This document shows, in pieces, positions 32,751-43,330 of a stretch of 64,000 bases of DNA. The notes beneath the pieces are model-generated. The model made no database searches. It saw only the letters and a program-made list of their open reading frames with translations, and was not told the DNA's origin. The DNA is taken from contig OY759219.1 in the NCBI GenBank assembly GCA_963662175.1, positions 32,282,908-32,346,907 of the forward strand. The letters run 5' to 3'. This stretch comes from Aradus depressus (Eukaryota; Arthropoda; Insecta; Hemiptera; Aradidae). The position numbers and the translations under genes were made by a program. Positions within the stretch are counted from its first letter, which is position 1. Each line of letters begins with the position of its first letter.

Positions 32751-32929
32751 GTGAGCAAGTCTCTTTGTTATTTCAACTTATCTTTCGGTCTTCTTCTTCG
32801 TATGGCAATGATTTTCTAAAACGTCCCCTGTCTGAATCGCTCAGGTAATACAGTATTACCCAAAATCGGCCACTGAGACACACCTTTAGCATTAGGACAA
32901 TTATTATTGTAGCTCAGACGTAGCGATTG

Positions 32930-33170
32930 CTAATATAGCGGTTGGGACCAGCTGGGGTCCTTAGACATTATCTGGGAGTTAACAAAACCTTGAGCTCGGC
33001 GTTCTTTTGAGGTGACATTAAATGGTGATCCCGAGCCTGTGCGGTAACTGAACCTATCTAGACAAAATTTAGGACTCCCACTGAGTAGGGCTCATCTCCA
33101 CCAGAGCGAGGAGTAGTAAGCGATATGACCTAGTATTCGAAGCCCGGGCGTGAGTCATTATAACCAACTA
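32930..33170 (+). repeat. tRNA-derived SINE, degenerate copy
   Basis: ATCTGGGAGTTAACAAAACC, AATTTAGGACTCCCA and AAGCCCGGGCGTGAGTCATT are preserved. Confidence 0.65.
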
Positions 33171-33499
33171 AAATCTGTGGGAAGTTGTTATAAGTACTAA
33201 ACTAGGTGTGCAATGCATTCTGCTGTTTGCAAAAACTGAACTGAGTCAGTCTAAATTTATTGAATCATACTGTTAATGTGGTCGTAGTAGACAAGTAGTG
33301 CATTTGAAATTGGGCATATGAACCGGTTTCTGATCACTGTATGGAACCGTAGGGTTTTCAAGTTTGCGCACTTTTACAGGAACTTTTTCTGGGTGTTTAA
33401 CGTGAACATCAGTTCTTTATATTATTTAATATATTAATACTTTAAATAGATTTCAATTGAATTCAATGGATTTTTTCTAGCCTTTTTGTAGACAACAAC

Positions 33500-33830
33500 A
33501 GCTGTTTTTGCACAAAATTCTTTTTACTGTGTGTTCTTGTAAAAAAAACGGCTCAAAAAAAGTGGTGTCCGATGGTAAACCGAAAAGGACTTCGCCCGGA
33601 TTTTTACATTTGAAATCGAAAAATTCTATTTTGCGCGAGAATTTTATCTCTCAATTGATTTCAATGGGGATTTCGTTTTTCGGTGATTATTCCTCCGTGG
33701 TATGTTCGATTTCAGATTTTTTTAGTAGTAAACCATCTTCATCGTGTCCACTACCATCGTGGCAAATTTCAATGTGATCGGTAAAGGGGTTTAGGAGGAG
33801 TACGAGTACAACGAAATACATGAGTCACCT
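33500..33830 (+). repeat. Probable LINE 3' UTR-type sequence
   Basis: GTGGCAAATTTCAATGTGAT, CGGTAAAGGGGTTTAGGAGG and AGTACGAGTACAACGAAATA look like the tails of arthropod LINEs (CAAATTTCA..AAATCGG.AAAG.GGTTTAGGAG). No ORF is recognised. Confidence 0.4.
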
Positions 33831-34519
33831 AAGAAAGAGCTTCGTAAACTCAGCTCAAAAAATTTTAATCACTTTGCAGTGTTCTTTGAGCTTGTCCAGA
33901 GGACAGTTCTGATACACTTTAAAAGTGAATTGAAAAGGTCCTGGGGCCAAATTGTTGGTCTCCCATATTACCCCAATTCGTAGTTTATGGAGGAAAAATA
34001 ATAATTTTTGAAAATAATGGTATGGAACATCCATCATACTTATGTTGTCTCTTAACAAACATGTGAAAGAATTGTTATTTTAAAGCCAGTATGGCTGTCA
34101 TGGTGAGTTTTAAACCTTCGTTTTGAGCACGACCGGAACTACCGAACGATCCTTCTGCTCATCACTTTAGTGAATTTAATGAAATGAACACTCGTCTTAT
34201 ATTTGAATACTAATAGTTTCATGTTCCGTAACATTAGATTCGCCTCAACTATTCTATGTTGACAGGGTCCAAGGTTTGCCACGGTCGTGCCAGTTGACAC
34301 AGACAATGACGTTGTTTACAATGTCATATTATATTTGTTAAGTAAATCTTATCTTGGTCCCGTCATATCGTCTAACAAACTTGAAAGGATTTTTTTTTAT
34401 TAGTTTATTTACAAACTGGTTTCAAGTTGTTTTGTCTAGATAATTTTTAAAAGATTGCTTATCATGATTTCGAAGCCGAAATATTAATAAAAATATATTT
34501 TTAACATTATAATCGAAAA

Positions 34520-35245
34520 ATGAAAAAAATGTCTGTGTTGTGAGTGATTGTCTGTGAATACGATAACTCCCGATAGAATGAATGTATCGACACGAAATTT
34601 TATATGTGTATCCAGAACTATCTAAAGGCGACACTTATTGATTGTCAGCCAGATCGATCAAAGGGAAGGAGGAGATTAGGGGAGAGGCTTAACACAACAT
34701 TGATATGAAATTTTATATTTAAAATCAAAACCCCCATGAGGATGGCACTTATAATTTTTCAGCCAAATCGGTCGAAGAAAAAAGGGGGATCAAAGAAGAG
34801 AGGCAACTCAAATACAAATAATAACAGCCGATGTAACGAATGTATCGACACAAAGTTTAGTATGAGGATTCATAAGCCAGTATATATGTCAAATTTGGGT
34901 TTTAACCCAAACGGTCAATTGGCTTTGGGGGCGTAACGCAATTTTTGAAGATTTTTGACCCTCCCTCCCCTCCATGTAACGCGCCGTAACGTTTTTCTGT
35001 ACACCCCCCCCCCCCCTCCCCCTCCCTAAACGTAAAACATAAACGAAAAGGGTTGCCAACTTGGGAGATTTTAATTCCCTAGTTTCCCCCCTCCCGCCCC
35101 TGTAACGCATCGTAACGTTTTACAAGAACCCCCCCCCCCCCCCCCCCCCCCCAAATTGCGTTACGTAATACTTGAACGCCCCCTTTGGAGGGAGAGCGAC
35201 AATGTGACTAATTCTTGTTGGGGAAGTAAATAGTCGGTGATTCAT
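34520..35245 (-). repeat. R2-type repeat with a nested MITE
   Basis: GAATACGATAACTCCCGATA, AGCCGATGTAACGAATGTAT, AACGGTCAATTGGCTTTGG and the end TTGGGGAAGTAAATAGTCGG are in family order. The last two are separated by the element at 34929-35183. Confidence 0.8.
34929..35183. mobile_element. MITE with GGGCGTAACGC-type ends, 255 bp
   Basis: The left end GGGCGTAACGCAATTTT and right end AATTGCGTTACGTAATACTT, GAACGCCC are inverted with a gap at the left. TTTGG flanks both sides (34924-34928 and 35184-35188), and removing the insert restores the R2 sequence GGCTTTGGAGGGAGAG. Two internal units each read CCCTCC...TGTAACGC(G/A), CGTAACGTTTT followed by poly-C runs. Confidence 0.75.
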
Positions 35246-35492
35246 TTTTTTTTCTGTCCACATAGAATATTTATTAATTAATGTTTATAAAACTTGGCCA
35301 TCATTTTTTTATTTTAAATGTCGAAAAAACACTTTTTTGGCAAAATTCCACATTTTTTAATACATCTTAGTGTCTATTTCTAAATACAAGACGAACACAA
35401 CACAGAAAAGCTTAGTTTAGTTTTAGATTCTCACACGGATAGTCGACTAATGTCATTTCAAGGTTATTTTTTTTTTTTTTATATTATTAAAG

Positions 35493-35760
35493 TTAGTCAG
35501 TTATTGTGACTCATGCCCGGGCTTCAGCTATAATACCATATCTCCTACTACCAGAGCGCTCTTTCGTCGCACTGGTGGACATAAGCCCGACTCTACTGAG
35601 GCAGTTCTAAATTTTGCCTACCTAGATATAATTAGGATTGGTGTCTTTACTGAGTATCTCACATCGCACAGACTTGGCACCACTGTTTAATGTCCCCTCT
35701 GAAGGACGGCGTGATCACGTTTTTTCACCACTGATAAAAAAAACTTATGTACTGCTGGTA
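35493..35760 (-). repeat. tRNA-derived SINE, inverted, old subfamily
   Basis: TTAGTCAGTTATTGTGACTC, ATGCCCGGGCTTCAGC and GACATAAGCCCGACTCTACT are in reverse order; the tRNA-like head is lost. Confidence 0.8.
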
Positions 35761-35820
35761 TTGAAAATTCTAAGAAAAATTATAATAGCCAATCATTTCA
35801 AACACTGATTCATGCAAATA

Positions 35821-35970
35821 TTGATTTAAAAAAACTATGTACTTGCTGGAATCAATAGTTTAATATATTGATTTAAAAAAACTATGTACATGCTGGAATC
35901 AATAGTTTAATATATTGATTTAAAAAAACTATGTACATGCTGGAATCAATAGTTTAATATATTGATTTAT
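35821..35970 (+). repeat. Minisatellite, 47-bp unit, three copies
   Basis: TTGATTTAAAAAAACTATGT followed by AC(T/A)TGCTGGAATCAATAG starts at 35821, 35868 and 35915, with a partial fourth at 35962. The copies are almost identical, so the array is recent. Confidence 0.92.
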
Positions 35971-36048
35971 TTACAAAACCTTGGTTGAAGTATTTACAAA
36001 AATATAAATTGGGCAAAAATGTGGTTAAGTAGAAAATACAATAAATGA

Positions 36049-36666
36049 AGTGCAATCTCGATAATCCGAAACATATGGGACCAGACCACAGCCGGATTAT
36101 CGGGCGTAAAAAAAAAAAAATTATTTGTATGTACATTTGTATTTCAGAAAGGTAACAAATATTTATGTACAAACTAAGAACAAATAAAATTAAATAAAAA
36201 TAACTGAAAACATTTTATGAAAAATAATCAATTATTTGTTGTTTCTTAGCTTTAAAGATTTTATCAAAAACGTACTCTTGCATTCAACTAATGATCCCCC
36301 TCAGCAGTCGTAACAAACTAGAGGATTTTATCGCGGTTGAGTTTTATGTCGTAGATCGTGAATCTTTCAACGCGTTAATCTTGGTTTTTCCTTTGTCAAG
36401 TTTCTTAATAATCTTCTGTTTTTGAAAAAAAAACTTAAAGTTACGTGTTTCCAGTTGACGACTGGTTAAACAAAACAATAACGGAAGAAGAGGTTCTGGA
36501 GCGCAAGCCGCGAACCGAATGAGTAAATATGGAAAGGGTGAAGGGAGGGGAGCGCAAGAGTGGGCATGTTTGTTTACATCCGGCGCGACGCGATGACAGA
36601 AAGACAGTACAAGTGTTTCACCAGAGCGCCGGACTAACCAACCACTGGATTACCAATATTGTACTG
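36049..36666. mobile_element. Possible pogo/Tigger-type element, about 0.6 kb
   Basis: The left end AGTGCAATCTCGATAATCCG and right end TGGATTACCAATATTGTACT are imperfect inverted repeats of the CAGT..AAT......TAATCC kind. Inside are CCGGATTATCGGGC and a GC-rich stretch (36495-36620). No transposase was seen, and a TA duplication is not clear. Confidence 0.4.
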
Positions 36667-36892
36667 TGTATTCATTAGTTGCATACAATTTCACATTTTA
36701 AATACTTTTTTTAAAATATGCAAAGCTTCAAAATTACCAGATTTGGAAGTATTCACTTTGCAAAAAATTTATATATTTTCCAATGGAGTTACGAAATCAT
36801 ATTAACAATCTTTAGAAGGCTAAGGCTAACTAACTTACAGGGGATTATTTTTCAAGTCACAAGTAGACTCAGAAGTGAAAAGGTGAAAAGCT

Positions 36893-37075
36893 ACCGGCGC
36901 CCTTTATATGTATATAACTCAAGATCGCGGGTTCGAAACCCAGCCGAGTCTTTTGTTTTTTTTGTCTGGGAGGTGAAAAAGATTATTGATCACTCTGTCC
37001 TTCGGAAGGGACGTTAAGCGATGATCCCGAACCTGTGCCACGTCAGGTACTCATTGAAGACCCCTGTTTCTTTGC
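36893..37075 (+). repeat. tRNA-derived SINE, partial copy
   Basis: ACTCAAGATCGCGGGTTCGA (B-box) through CTCTGTCCTTCGGAAGGGAC and TGATCCCGAACCTGTGCC to ACTCATTGAAGACCCC. Confidence 0.75.
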
Positions 37076-37198
37076 ATCATCTGTACTTTTTCTTTTACAT
37101 CGGCCTATTTGGAAACTACCCAAAGGCTATATTCCTAAATTTAAATAAAACGTTATCATATGTGAAGTGAGGAATCAAGGTTTGTGCAGTTTTCCTTA

Positions 37199-38025
37199 AA
37201 TTGAAGGGCTTAGTTTCAAAACTGGCTAAGTCCAAAAAAATAAAAATGTTTATTTCCTGAAATATCTCCGAAAAATCGGAGATATTTCAGGAAAATATTT
37301 TTTGAGATATTTCCCAACTTTTAGTAACAAGATAGTAGAAAAAAAAAATGTTTTCTTAACGAACATTATTAAAAAATGTATTTTTTTAAAATTTGATTTT
37401 CAAAACCAGCTAAGTCCAATATTTTTATTTTCAAAACCGGCTATGTCCAAGAATTCATTTCTAAAATGAAGTCCACATGTTACGATGAAAAGTATTGAAT
37501 CTAATAAGGTAAATCTACCCATTATACCGTGACTTTAAGGATTTCGCGTTATTTAAACAGACGATACAACTGAAATATCAATGTAATATCGATAATTATA
37601 AGCAAACAAAAATACTTTTTTTTTCTACAAAATTGAATAAATTCTTATTTTATTTTCAAACCCGTCTAAGTTCATTTATTTATTCTGGAAAGTGCTAAGT
37701 CCAAGTTGTTTATTTTCAAAACCAGCTAAGTCTATTTATTTATTCTGGAAAGTACTAAGTCCAAGTTGTTTATTTTCAAAACCGGCTAAGTCAACTTGCT
37801 TAGATTCAAAACCGGCAGTCCAAACATTTTTTTTTTCGTTTTCTGTGTGTATTAACTTACAAAAAGTAGCCGGACTACAGAAATTAAAAGTTATTTCCAT
37901 CAGCAATACGCCAAATATAGTGTTTTCTATTTTTTTGAATATTCATGCACCTGGAGAGTTATTTGTTGTTTTCTCAAAATTAACAAAAGTTGACTTAGCC
38001 GGTTTTGAAACTAAGCCCTTCAATT
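37199..38025. mobile_element. TIR element with clustered subterminal motifs, 827 bp
   Basis: AATTGAAGGGCTTAGTTTCA, AAAC(T)GGCTAAGTC at 37199-37232 is inverted at 37992-38025. The motif TTTCAAAACC(G/A)GCTAAGTC recurs several times inside (near 37400, 37430, 37660, 37720, 37780, 37810). Clusters of subterminal motifs are seen in several cut-and-paste superfamilies as transposase-binding sites. No transposase is present, the target duplication is unclear and the superfamily is unknown. Confidence 0.75.
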
Positions 38026-39087
38026 GATCAAGATCATGTCTAAAAAAATTTTTTTTAAAATAGATGGCAAAAAGCAAAGGACTTGTTTAACATTTACATT
38101 GTCTAAGTCGACAAAAATGTAACAGGACAGATGATAAAAATGTATTCGGTCAAGGTCAAGTCTGTTTAACCGTCTGAAAGCTGAGTCAATGAATGGTTAG
38201 CATTTCTTATCATTGAACCTACATTCCATTGTGTATTTATTTATGCAAGGAAATTGTTTTTAACTATGTAGATAAGGTATAGAGTCATTATCTACTTTTT
38301 GAAAAACCCTTATTGGTAAGTAACTACATTCCGTATTATACTCTTATTCGTAAGGTATTACTATACTATTACGATTTGACTATGAATTTATATCTCCTTT
38401 TATTCGATTAATCCTTTAGAGATGACATATTTTCCTTAGAGATCTATAGATGTTATACCGTGTAGTCGTAAAATAGTCAGTACTGTGAGTCATAACACGA
38501 ATGATGAATCAGATAACGTGTCTTATATATTCTGGCTGTTCATCATGATGTGTCAACTCACTGTGATGCCATGTTTCTGTTCCTCTGGTGGATGCTAAAA
38601 ATGTAAACTTTGTTTACTAGCCTTTTTAATGGATTATATATTTTTCAGAGTTGTCAGTTTTCTTTGAATGATATTCTGTAGCGGTTACATGTGTTAGCGT
38701 TTAATCGAGCTAAGATACCGGCAGGACATGTGTGGTTATCGATGGGATGTCAGGTTATCGGTTATCGTCGCTTTTTTTTCGCTCAACTAGTAAACAAGGA
38801 GGAAATGTGTCTCAAATGATCATTATTATAATAAACCATTGATATGGTTGTTGAATGTCAGGTTAACGTCGCTTTTTTTCGCTCAACTGGAAAATAAAGA
38901 GAAAATGCTTCTCAAATAACAATTAGTATAATATGAGAAAGAGAGAAATTGTCTTAATAATCGGTAATACGAGAGCTACATTCCTTCTAAACTCTCCCGT
39001 ATGGTATCTTACTTCGATTAGTTTATTTTTGCTACACCCCTTCTTGCTATTAATTTTCATTTGTTGTTTAAAAAGTTGTTTTATTAT
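38026..39087. other. Intron sequence, unassigned
   Basis: A short duplicated motif (TTATCGTCGCTTTTTTTCGC and AACGTCGCTTTTTTTCGCTC at about 38765 and 38862) is the only structure seen. Confidence 0.35.
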
Positions 39088-39205
39088 CCGCCGGTAGTCC
39101 AGAGGTAGCGTGCTAGTCGGGCTTATGTTCACCAGAGCGACGAAAGAGCCCTCTGGTAGTAGGCGTTAAAGCCTGGGAATGAGTCACAATAACTAACTCT
39201 TAATT
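39088..39205 (+). repeat. SINE fragment next to a splice acceptor
   Basis: The head CCGCCGGTAGTCCAGAGGTA joins directly to TAGTCGGGCTTATGTTCACC and ends GAGTCACAATAACTAACTCT, so the middle is deleted. The old-subfamily tail ends about 10-15 bases before the exon at 39216. Confidence 0.85.
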
Positions 39206-39215
39206 CTTATTTTAG
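39191..39215 (+). promoter_or_regulatory. Candidate branch point and 3' splice site supplied by SINE tail
   Basis: AACTAACTCTTAATTCTTAT, TTTAG: the AACTAAC of the SINE tail matches the branch-site consensus (yURAY/UACUAAC), with the branch A at 39196, 19 bases before the last base of the intron. Confidence 0.5.
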
Positions 39216-39377
39216 AAATTTTGAGGTGGATGTTGAATACATGGAGAAGATAGAATCAGATCGACAGACGACTCTGGTGAGCTCCGAGATCATTAAGACG
39301 TCCCTTTCCAGTCATCAGCAACAACGCAAGAGAAAAGATACTCAAGATTCTGAAGGACTTGAGAGAAAATTTGTTCG
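39216..39377 (+). CDS. FAM13-like: FAM13-like exon: linker after RhoGAP
   Basis: The acceptor TTTTAG|AAA and donor GTTCG|GTAAGG bound 162 nt. The first base completes the Arg codon, giving RNFEVDVEYMEKIESDRQ and then SSEIIKTSLSSHQQQRKRKD. FEVDVEYMEKIE aligns with the human FEVEYTENDHLRCE, directly after the RhoGAP domain, so the 6.5-kb intron before it is real. The polypyrimidine stretch is short, and the end of a SINE fragment lies only about 15 bases upstream (see findings). The encoded region is charged and probably helical then disordered. Model residues are about 270-324. Confidence 0.93.
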
Positions 39378-40407
39378 GTAAGGATTAGGTTTCATTTTTT
39401 TGTTTATAAATATTGAGGTATTACGCATAGGCCGATTTTATTTGTGCCGAGAATGGGAGGTGGGATGAACCGCCTCTGTTGTGAGAAAGAAGCCGGAAGA
39501 GGGTTGTACGTCAGAAGGTACCTAGTTACGATGGCTCATGCCAGGGACGTAGCCAGGGGTTCCTAACGTTACCAGAGGATGAGAGTTAAATGAACCCCAA
39601 AACTAACAACTAACCAATCTAACCTAGGCGTGAAAGAAAAGTAATCCCCATAAATATGAACAAGACCTGCTAATATAACCGTAGACATTTTCAATTGTGC
39701 TAAATAATTTACTTGCGTAAACTGTGTACAGCCTAAGTTACCTTATTTTGTTTAATATTGTTGTCTTCTTACCTTCCATATGAAGAGCGTTTACATTTTA
39801 TTTGACACCCTTATAAAACTTATATTATAACCCTGAGGCCATTCGATTGATAAAATCAAAAAATTTAATTATTTATAGCATGGCAAATATGAATAATCAC
39901 TAATAAATGTTAATACACACGTTGATTACTACTTTATGCAGAAATTAAGACCTGTCCTTTAAATCCTGGAACTGTAAGATTCATTTTTATTATATAGATG
40001 GAGATTATTTAACACTTATCCCTAGATTGCGCTACGTTAGGGGCTTGGGATTGCACAAAACAAAATCCTGGCTTATCATGGTTCTGTCAAATTCGACCTA
40101 CGCAGAAATGTGGATTTATCTACTCAAGGTCGGGGCGTCTATATATACCAGCGGTTGCGCAAACTTTTATTTTGTTTTAATTTAAGAATTTTCCGACCCT
40201 TTTTGTGGGCACAATCTACCCTCTCCATATATCTATTAAATATTGCGATATGGTACTGCTCTATACCTTCGGTAGTTCTTTATTATTATGAAAACTGGAA
40301 AAAAAAAACTTACTCTAACTTACCAGTTTATTTTTCTGTTATTTAACTTTTTACAAAACTCAAGTCAAACAGGTTATGTCAAATTTGACTTACTCTACTG
40401 TGGGAAT

Positions 40408-40578
40408 CCTAAGATGAAAAAAAAAACCTTGAACCACGCTGCTTCGGATGGGGCGTTAAGCGATGGTCCCGAGCCTGTACGATGTCAGGTACTCGTTAAA
40501 GACCCCCTACCGCGATGAAAGAGCCCACTGGTAATAGGCATAGTAGTTGAATCCCGAGCATGAATCACAATAACGATA
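40408..40578 (+). repeat. tRNA-derived SINE, rearranged partial copy
   Basis: GCGTTAAGCGATGGTCCCGA, CAGGTACTCGTTAAAGACCC and GAGCATGAATCACAATAAC are present; several internal parts are lost. Confidence 0.7.
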
Positions 40579-40689
40579 TTTCAGTAGAACTTGTACTGCC
40601 TCACTAAATGGACTGTCGGGGGAATAAAAATGTAATTATTTCGGATACATTATATGAAAAGAATAAATCGTATCAGGTATCCCCAAAGT

Positions 40690-40930
40690 ATAAAATGTTG
40701 ACCCTCCTGTCGGTCTTTATAGTAAAGCTTCTCTTGATATATATATATATATTGTATATCTATTAACCATATACAAATCATATAATTTATTCAAGAGAAT
40801 ACAAGCTAAAGCTAATATATTAAAAGTATAAAATATATACATATATATATATGTATATTTTATTTTTATTAACCTTATACAAATCATATAATTTATTCAA
40901 GAGAACTTCTAAGTTGAGGAACGCGGACAT
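40690..40930. repeat. Rearranged palindrome arms with TA-rich sequence
   Basis: GACCCTCCTGTCGGTC at 40699 resembles the arm of 10844-11030. AAATCATATAATTTATTCAA, GAGAA occurs twice (about 40785 and 40884) and a related ATTTATTCAAGAGAATACA at 41366 leads into a second GACCCTCCTGTTGGTC. The large palindrome at 40958 appears inserted in it. Confidence 0.5.
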
Positions 40931-40957
40931 ATTGTGGAAACTTGTAATAAATGAATA

Positions 40958-41358
40958 AAACAAACTTATTTTTTGAAATATTGTCTATTCCACTAAAGAT
41001 ATATATACATATAACTACCGGTTTCGGCTTTATACCATCGTCAGGTCTAGTTATGAACTAAGTCAGTTTGCAGAGAGCGACCCTTCAAATACATCTCAGG
41101 TCAAAGGGTGCTATTAAAACTTGGGAGTCCCCCGGCTGTACTTTGTTAAGAAATATTTCATGAGTTTGCTAACGGTACAGCCGGGGGACTCCCAAGTTTT
41201 AATAGCACCCTTTGACCTGAGATGTATTTGAAGGGTCGCTCTCTGCAAACTGACTTAGTTCATAACTAGACCTGACGATGGTATAAAGCCGAAACCGGTA
41301 GTTATATGTATATATATCTTTAGTGGAATAGACAATATTTCAAAAAATAAGTTTGTTT
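40958..41358. mobile_element. Near-perfect palindromic ribozyme-core element, about 400 bp
   Basis: Arms of about 184 bp (to 41141 and from 41172) are almost identical inverted copies, separated by a 30-base loop. The terminal part is TGTCTATTCCACTAAAGATA, then ACCGGTTTCGGCTTTATACC, ATCGTCAGGTC. The right arm reads CTGACGATGGTATAAAGCCG, AAACCGG on the + strand. High arm identity suggests a recent event. It lies in the intron before the RRVSSHEDF exon. Confidence 0.88.
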
Positions 41359-42131
41359 TATTCATTTATTCAAGAGAATACAATTTTGACCCTCCTGTTG
41401 GTCAAAAAGTAAAAAAAAAAAAACAGGGCTGGTAGATTGAAGAAAAGTACCGGGGTCCTTAATACCTGGCATCGCGTAGACTTGGGAGCATCGCTTATCG
41501 CCTCCTCCGCTCATGTTTTTAATTTAAGAATCCCCCTAAGATATCTCGTTAATGTTCTAAACATTTTTAATTACATATGTTATTTGAAATTTGAATATAG
41601 ACAATTATGAAATTTGAACAAATTGTAAAATAACTGTTTTTTAAAAAATTGTTGCTTTTAGAATTAATATTATAATATTAGGTTCTATTATTTACTTGTA
41701 CTTTTATTCATGTTAAAATATACACATATTTTTAGCTTTAATATTTCTTATTTTATTTTAATAAGGTTAGACTATAAAAAATAGTTCAGACATATTTCTA
41801 ACAATGTAAAGAACAAGGTTACATAGTGTTCGAAATTACAGAAACAAAGTCTAGCAAGATACGAGGTTATGCAATTTAAACAAATAAATAAAAATTTTAA
41901 AAAATTTTGAAAAAAAAAATGGATACAGAAAATATATTGAGATGGTTATTTCATTCGGCAGAATATTCAGTGAAGACAGGTTCCAAATCTAAAGAGTGCC
42001 ACTGTGGGTTTGTTTATAGGTAGCCAATTTTGTAACGGTATGAACACTGAATACAATAGTTGTAGCACATGACTAATTGTAGTTGGTTAGTATGTATATT
42101 ATTAAATGATTGATTGTATTGTGTATTGTAG

Positions 42132-42321
42132 TTCAAATTCTGAAGAGAGACCGTCAGCTACCAGTGGACATGGCGGGGATCCTGTCCTTTCTGAGGGGCG
42201 AACCTCCGTCAATATGCGTCGGGTCAGCTCCCATGAGGACTTCTCCAAGACGAGGAATCATCAAAACATCAACGGCAACATCAATCATCACTTGACCAAA
42301 AACTCATCTGAAACTAATCAG
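42132..42321 (+). CDS. FAM13-like: FAM13-like exon with RRVSSHEDF motif
   Basis: The acceptor TTGTAG|TTC and donor AATCAG|GTAAGG bound 190 nt ending in phase 0. It encodes SNSEERPSATSGHGGDPVLS, then NMRRVSSHEDFSKTRNHQN and an Asn/His-rich stretch. RRVSSHEDF is a basophilic kinase-type site (RRVSS) of the kind seen in 14-3-3-binding proteins; phosphorylation is inference. The segment is low-complexity and likely disordered, and lies in the middle region where vertebrate FAM13 proteins are least conserved. Model residues are about 324-387. Confidence 0.9.
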
Positions 42322-42835
42322 GTAAGGAAGGGACAAACTTCTTTTTTTTTTTTCTTTTTTTTTTATTTAATGCCTTTAGATAATTACAAAATAAAAGATA
42401 AACATTACAAGATAAATAGGCTACCTCCTCCCAGAAGACGGAGTCTGAGTGTGGGAGGGGAGCAGTCAGCTAGGACTGTACAATCATTGTTAATAATTAA
42501 ACATATTATAGAGAGAAGAAATACAAAAAAAATAAAAATACAAAAATAAATAAATAATAGTATCTTTAGTAAAAATAAATAAAAAATAAAATAATAATAA
42601 TAAATAAATGAGAAAAGAAAAAGTGACTAAAATAAGAAATATTCTCGTAATATAGAAGAAAAGTAAAATAAAAATTGATGAATAATGAAGTGCTGATGGA
42701 ATGAACCTGACAACCCGGAGACCTGGCATTGAATTTTAACCGAGTGAGAGACAAGACAAGTGAACATGAAGTTAGCAGAGTACAACAGCATACATGGGGC
42801 GGAACGCGGCAGGGCAGGGCAGAGCATCGTGCTAG

Positions 42836-43330
42836 TCACGAGTAGAGAGAACTTAACAAGGACTCAACCTGATCCGAGCTCAGTCCGGTGACCCACTCCA
42901 TGACCCTAGTCATATACCTCCTCAGAGAACCTCTCAAGTTTTCTATTTCTAGTTTTATTTCTTTGGGCAAATTATTGAAAAGAGTTGCTATAATAAACGG
43001 TGTCTGTCTGGTCGTCCAAGTGGTGATTGGTCTGTACACTATAGTACTGGTAGAATGAGGGGTTTGTGTCGGGTATCGGTGAGGAACAGAACAGAGAGTA
43101 GCATTCAGGAAAAGCTGTCTAAGGAGGTTTTTGAGGTATATATGCCCGATCGGGAGAACGGGGAAAACAGAAAAAACTTGCGAAGTAGGAAATTTCAATA
43201 TGGTCTTTACAACTAGTTTTTGGGCGGTCACCAGCGGCTAAACAGCTGAAGCTGTTGAACAGCCCCAGGCCATGATCTCATAGTCTACCATTGAACCTAT
43301 GTATGCATGATAGATATTTTTTACTAATTT
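42836..43330 (-). pseudogene. LINE reverse transcriptase C-terminal fragment
   Basis: Minus strand: YIGSMVDYEIMAWGCSTAS (about 43240-43310), then after a frame change AQKLVVKTILKFPTSQVFSV, FPVLPIGHIYLKNLLRQLF and TPFIIATLFNNLPKEIKLEI, ENLRGSLRRYM. The succession YG..AWG, LQ..A.R.I, L.I...Y, and (F/T)PF.....FN.LP.EI...... F...L..Y is typical of CR1/jockey-group LINE ends. It is broken by frameshifts. Confidence 0.75.

Noticed and set aside
33508..33777. Plus-strand ORF of 89 codons
   Set aside because: The sequence resembles a LINE 3' UTR and the peptide is Ser/Lys-rich without any recognised motif.
37199..38025. LTR retrotransposon with short terminal repeats
   Set aside because: The terminal repeats are inverted and not direct; no primer-binding site or polypurine tract was seen.
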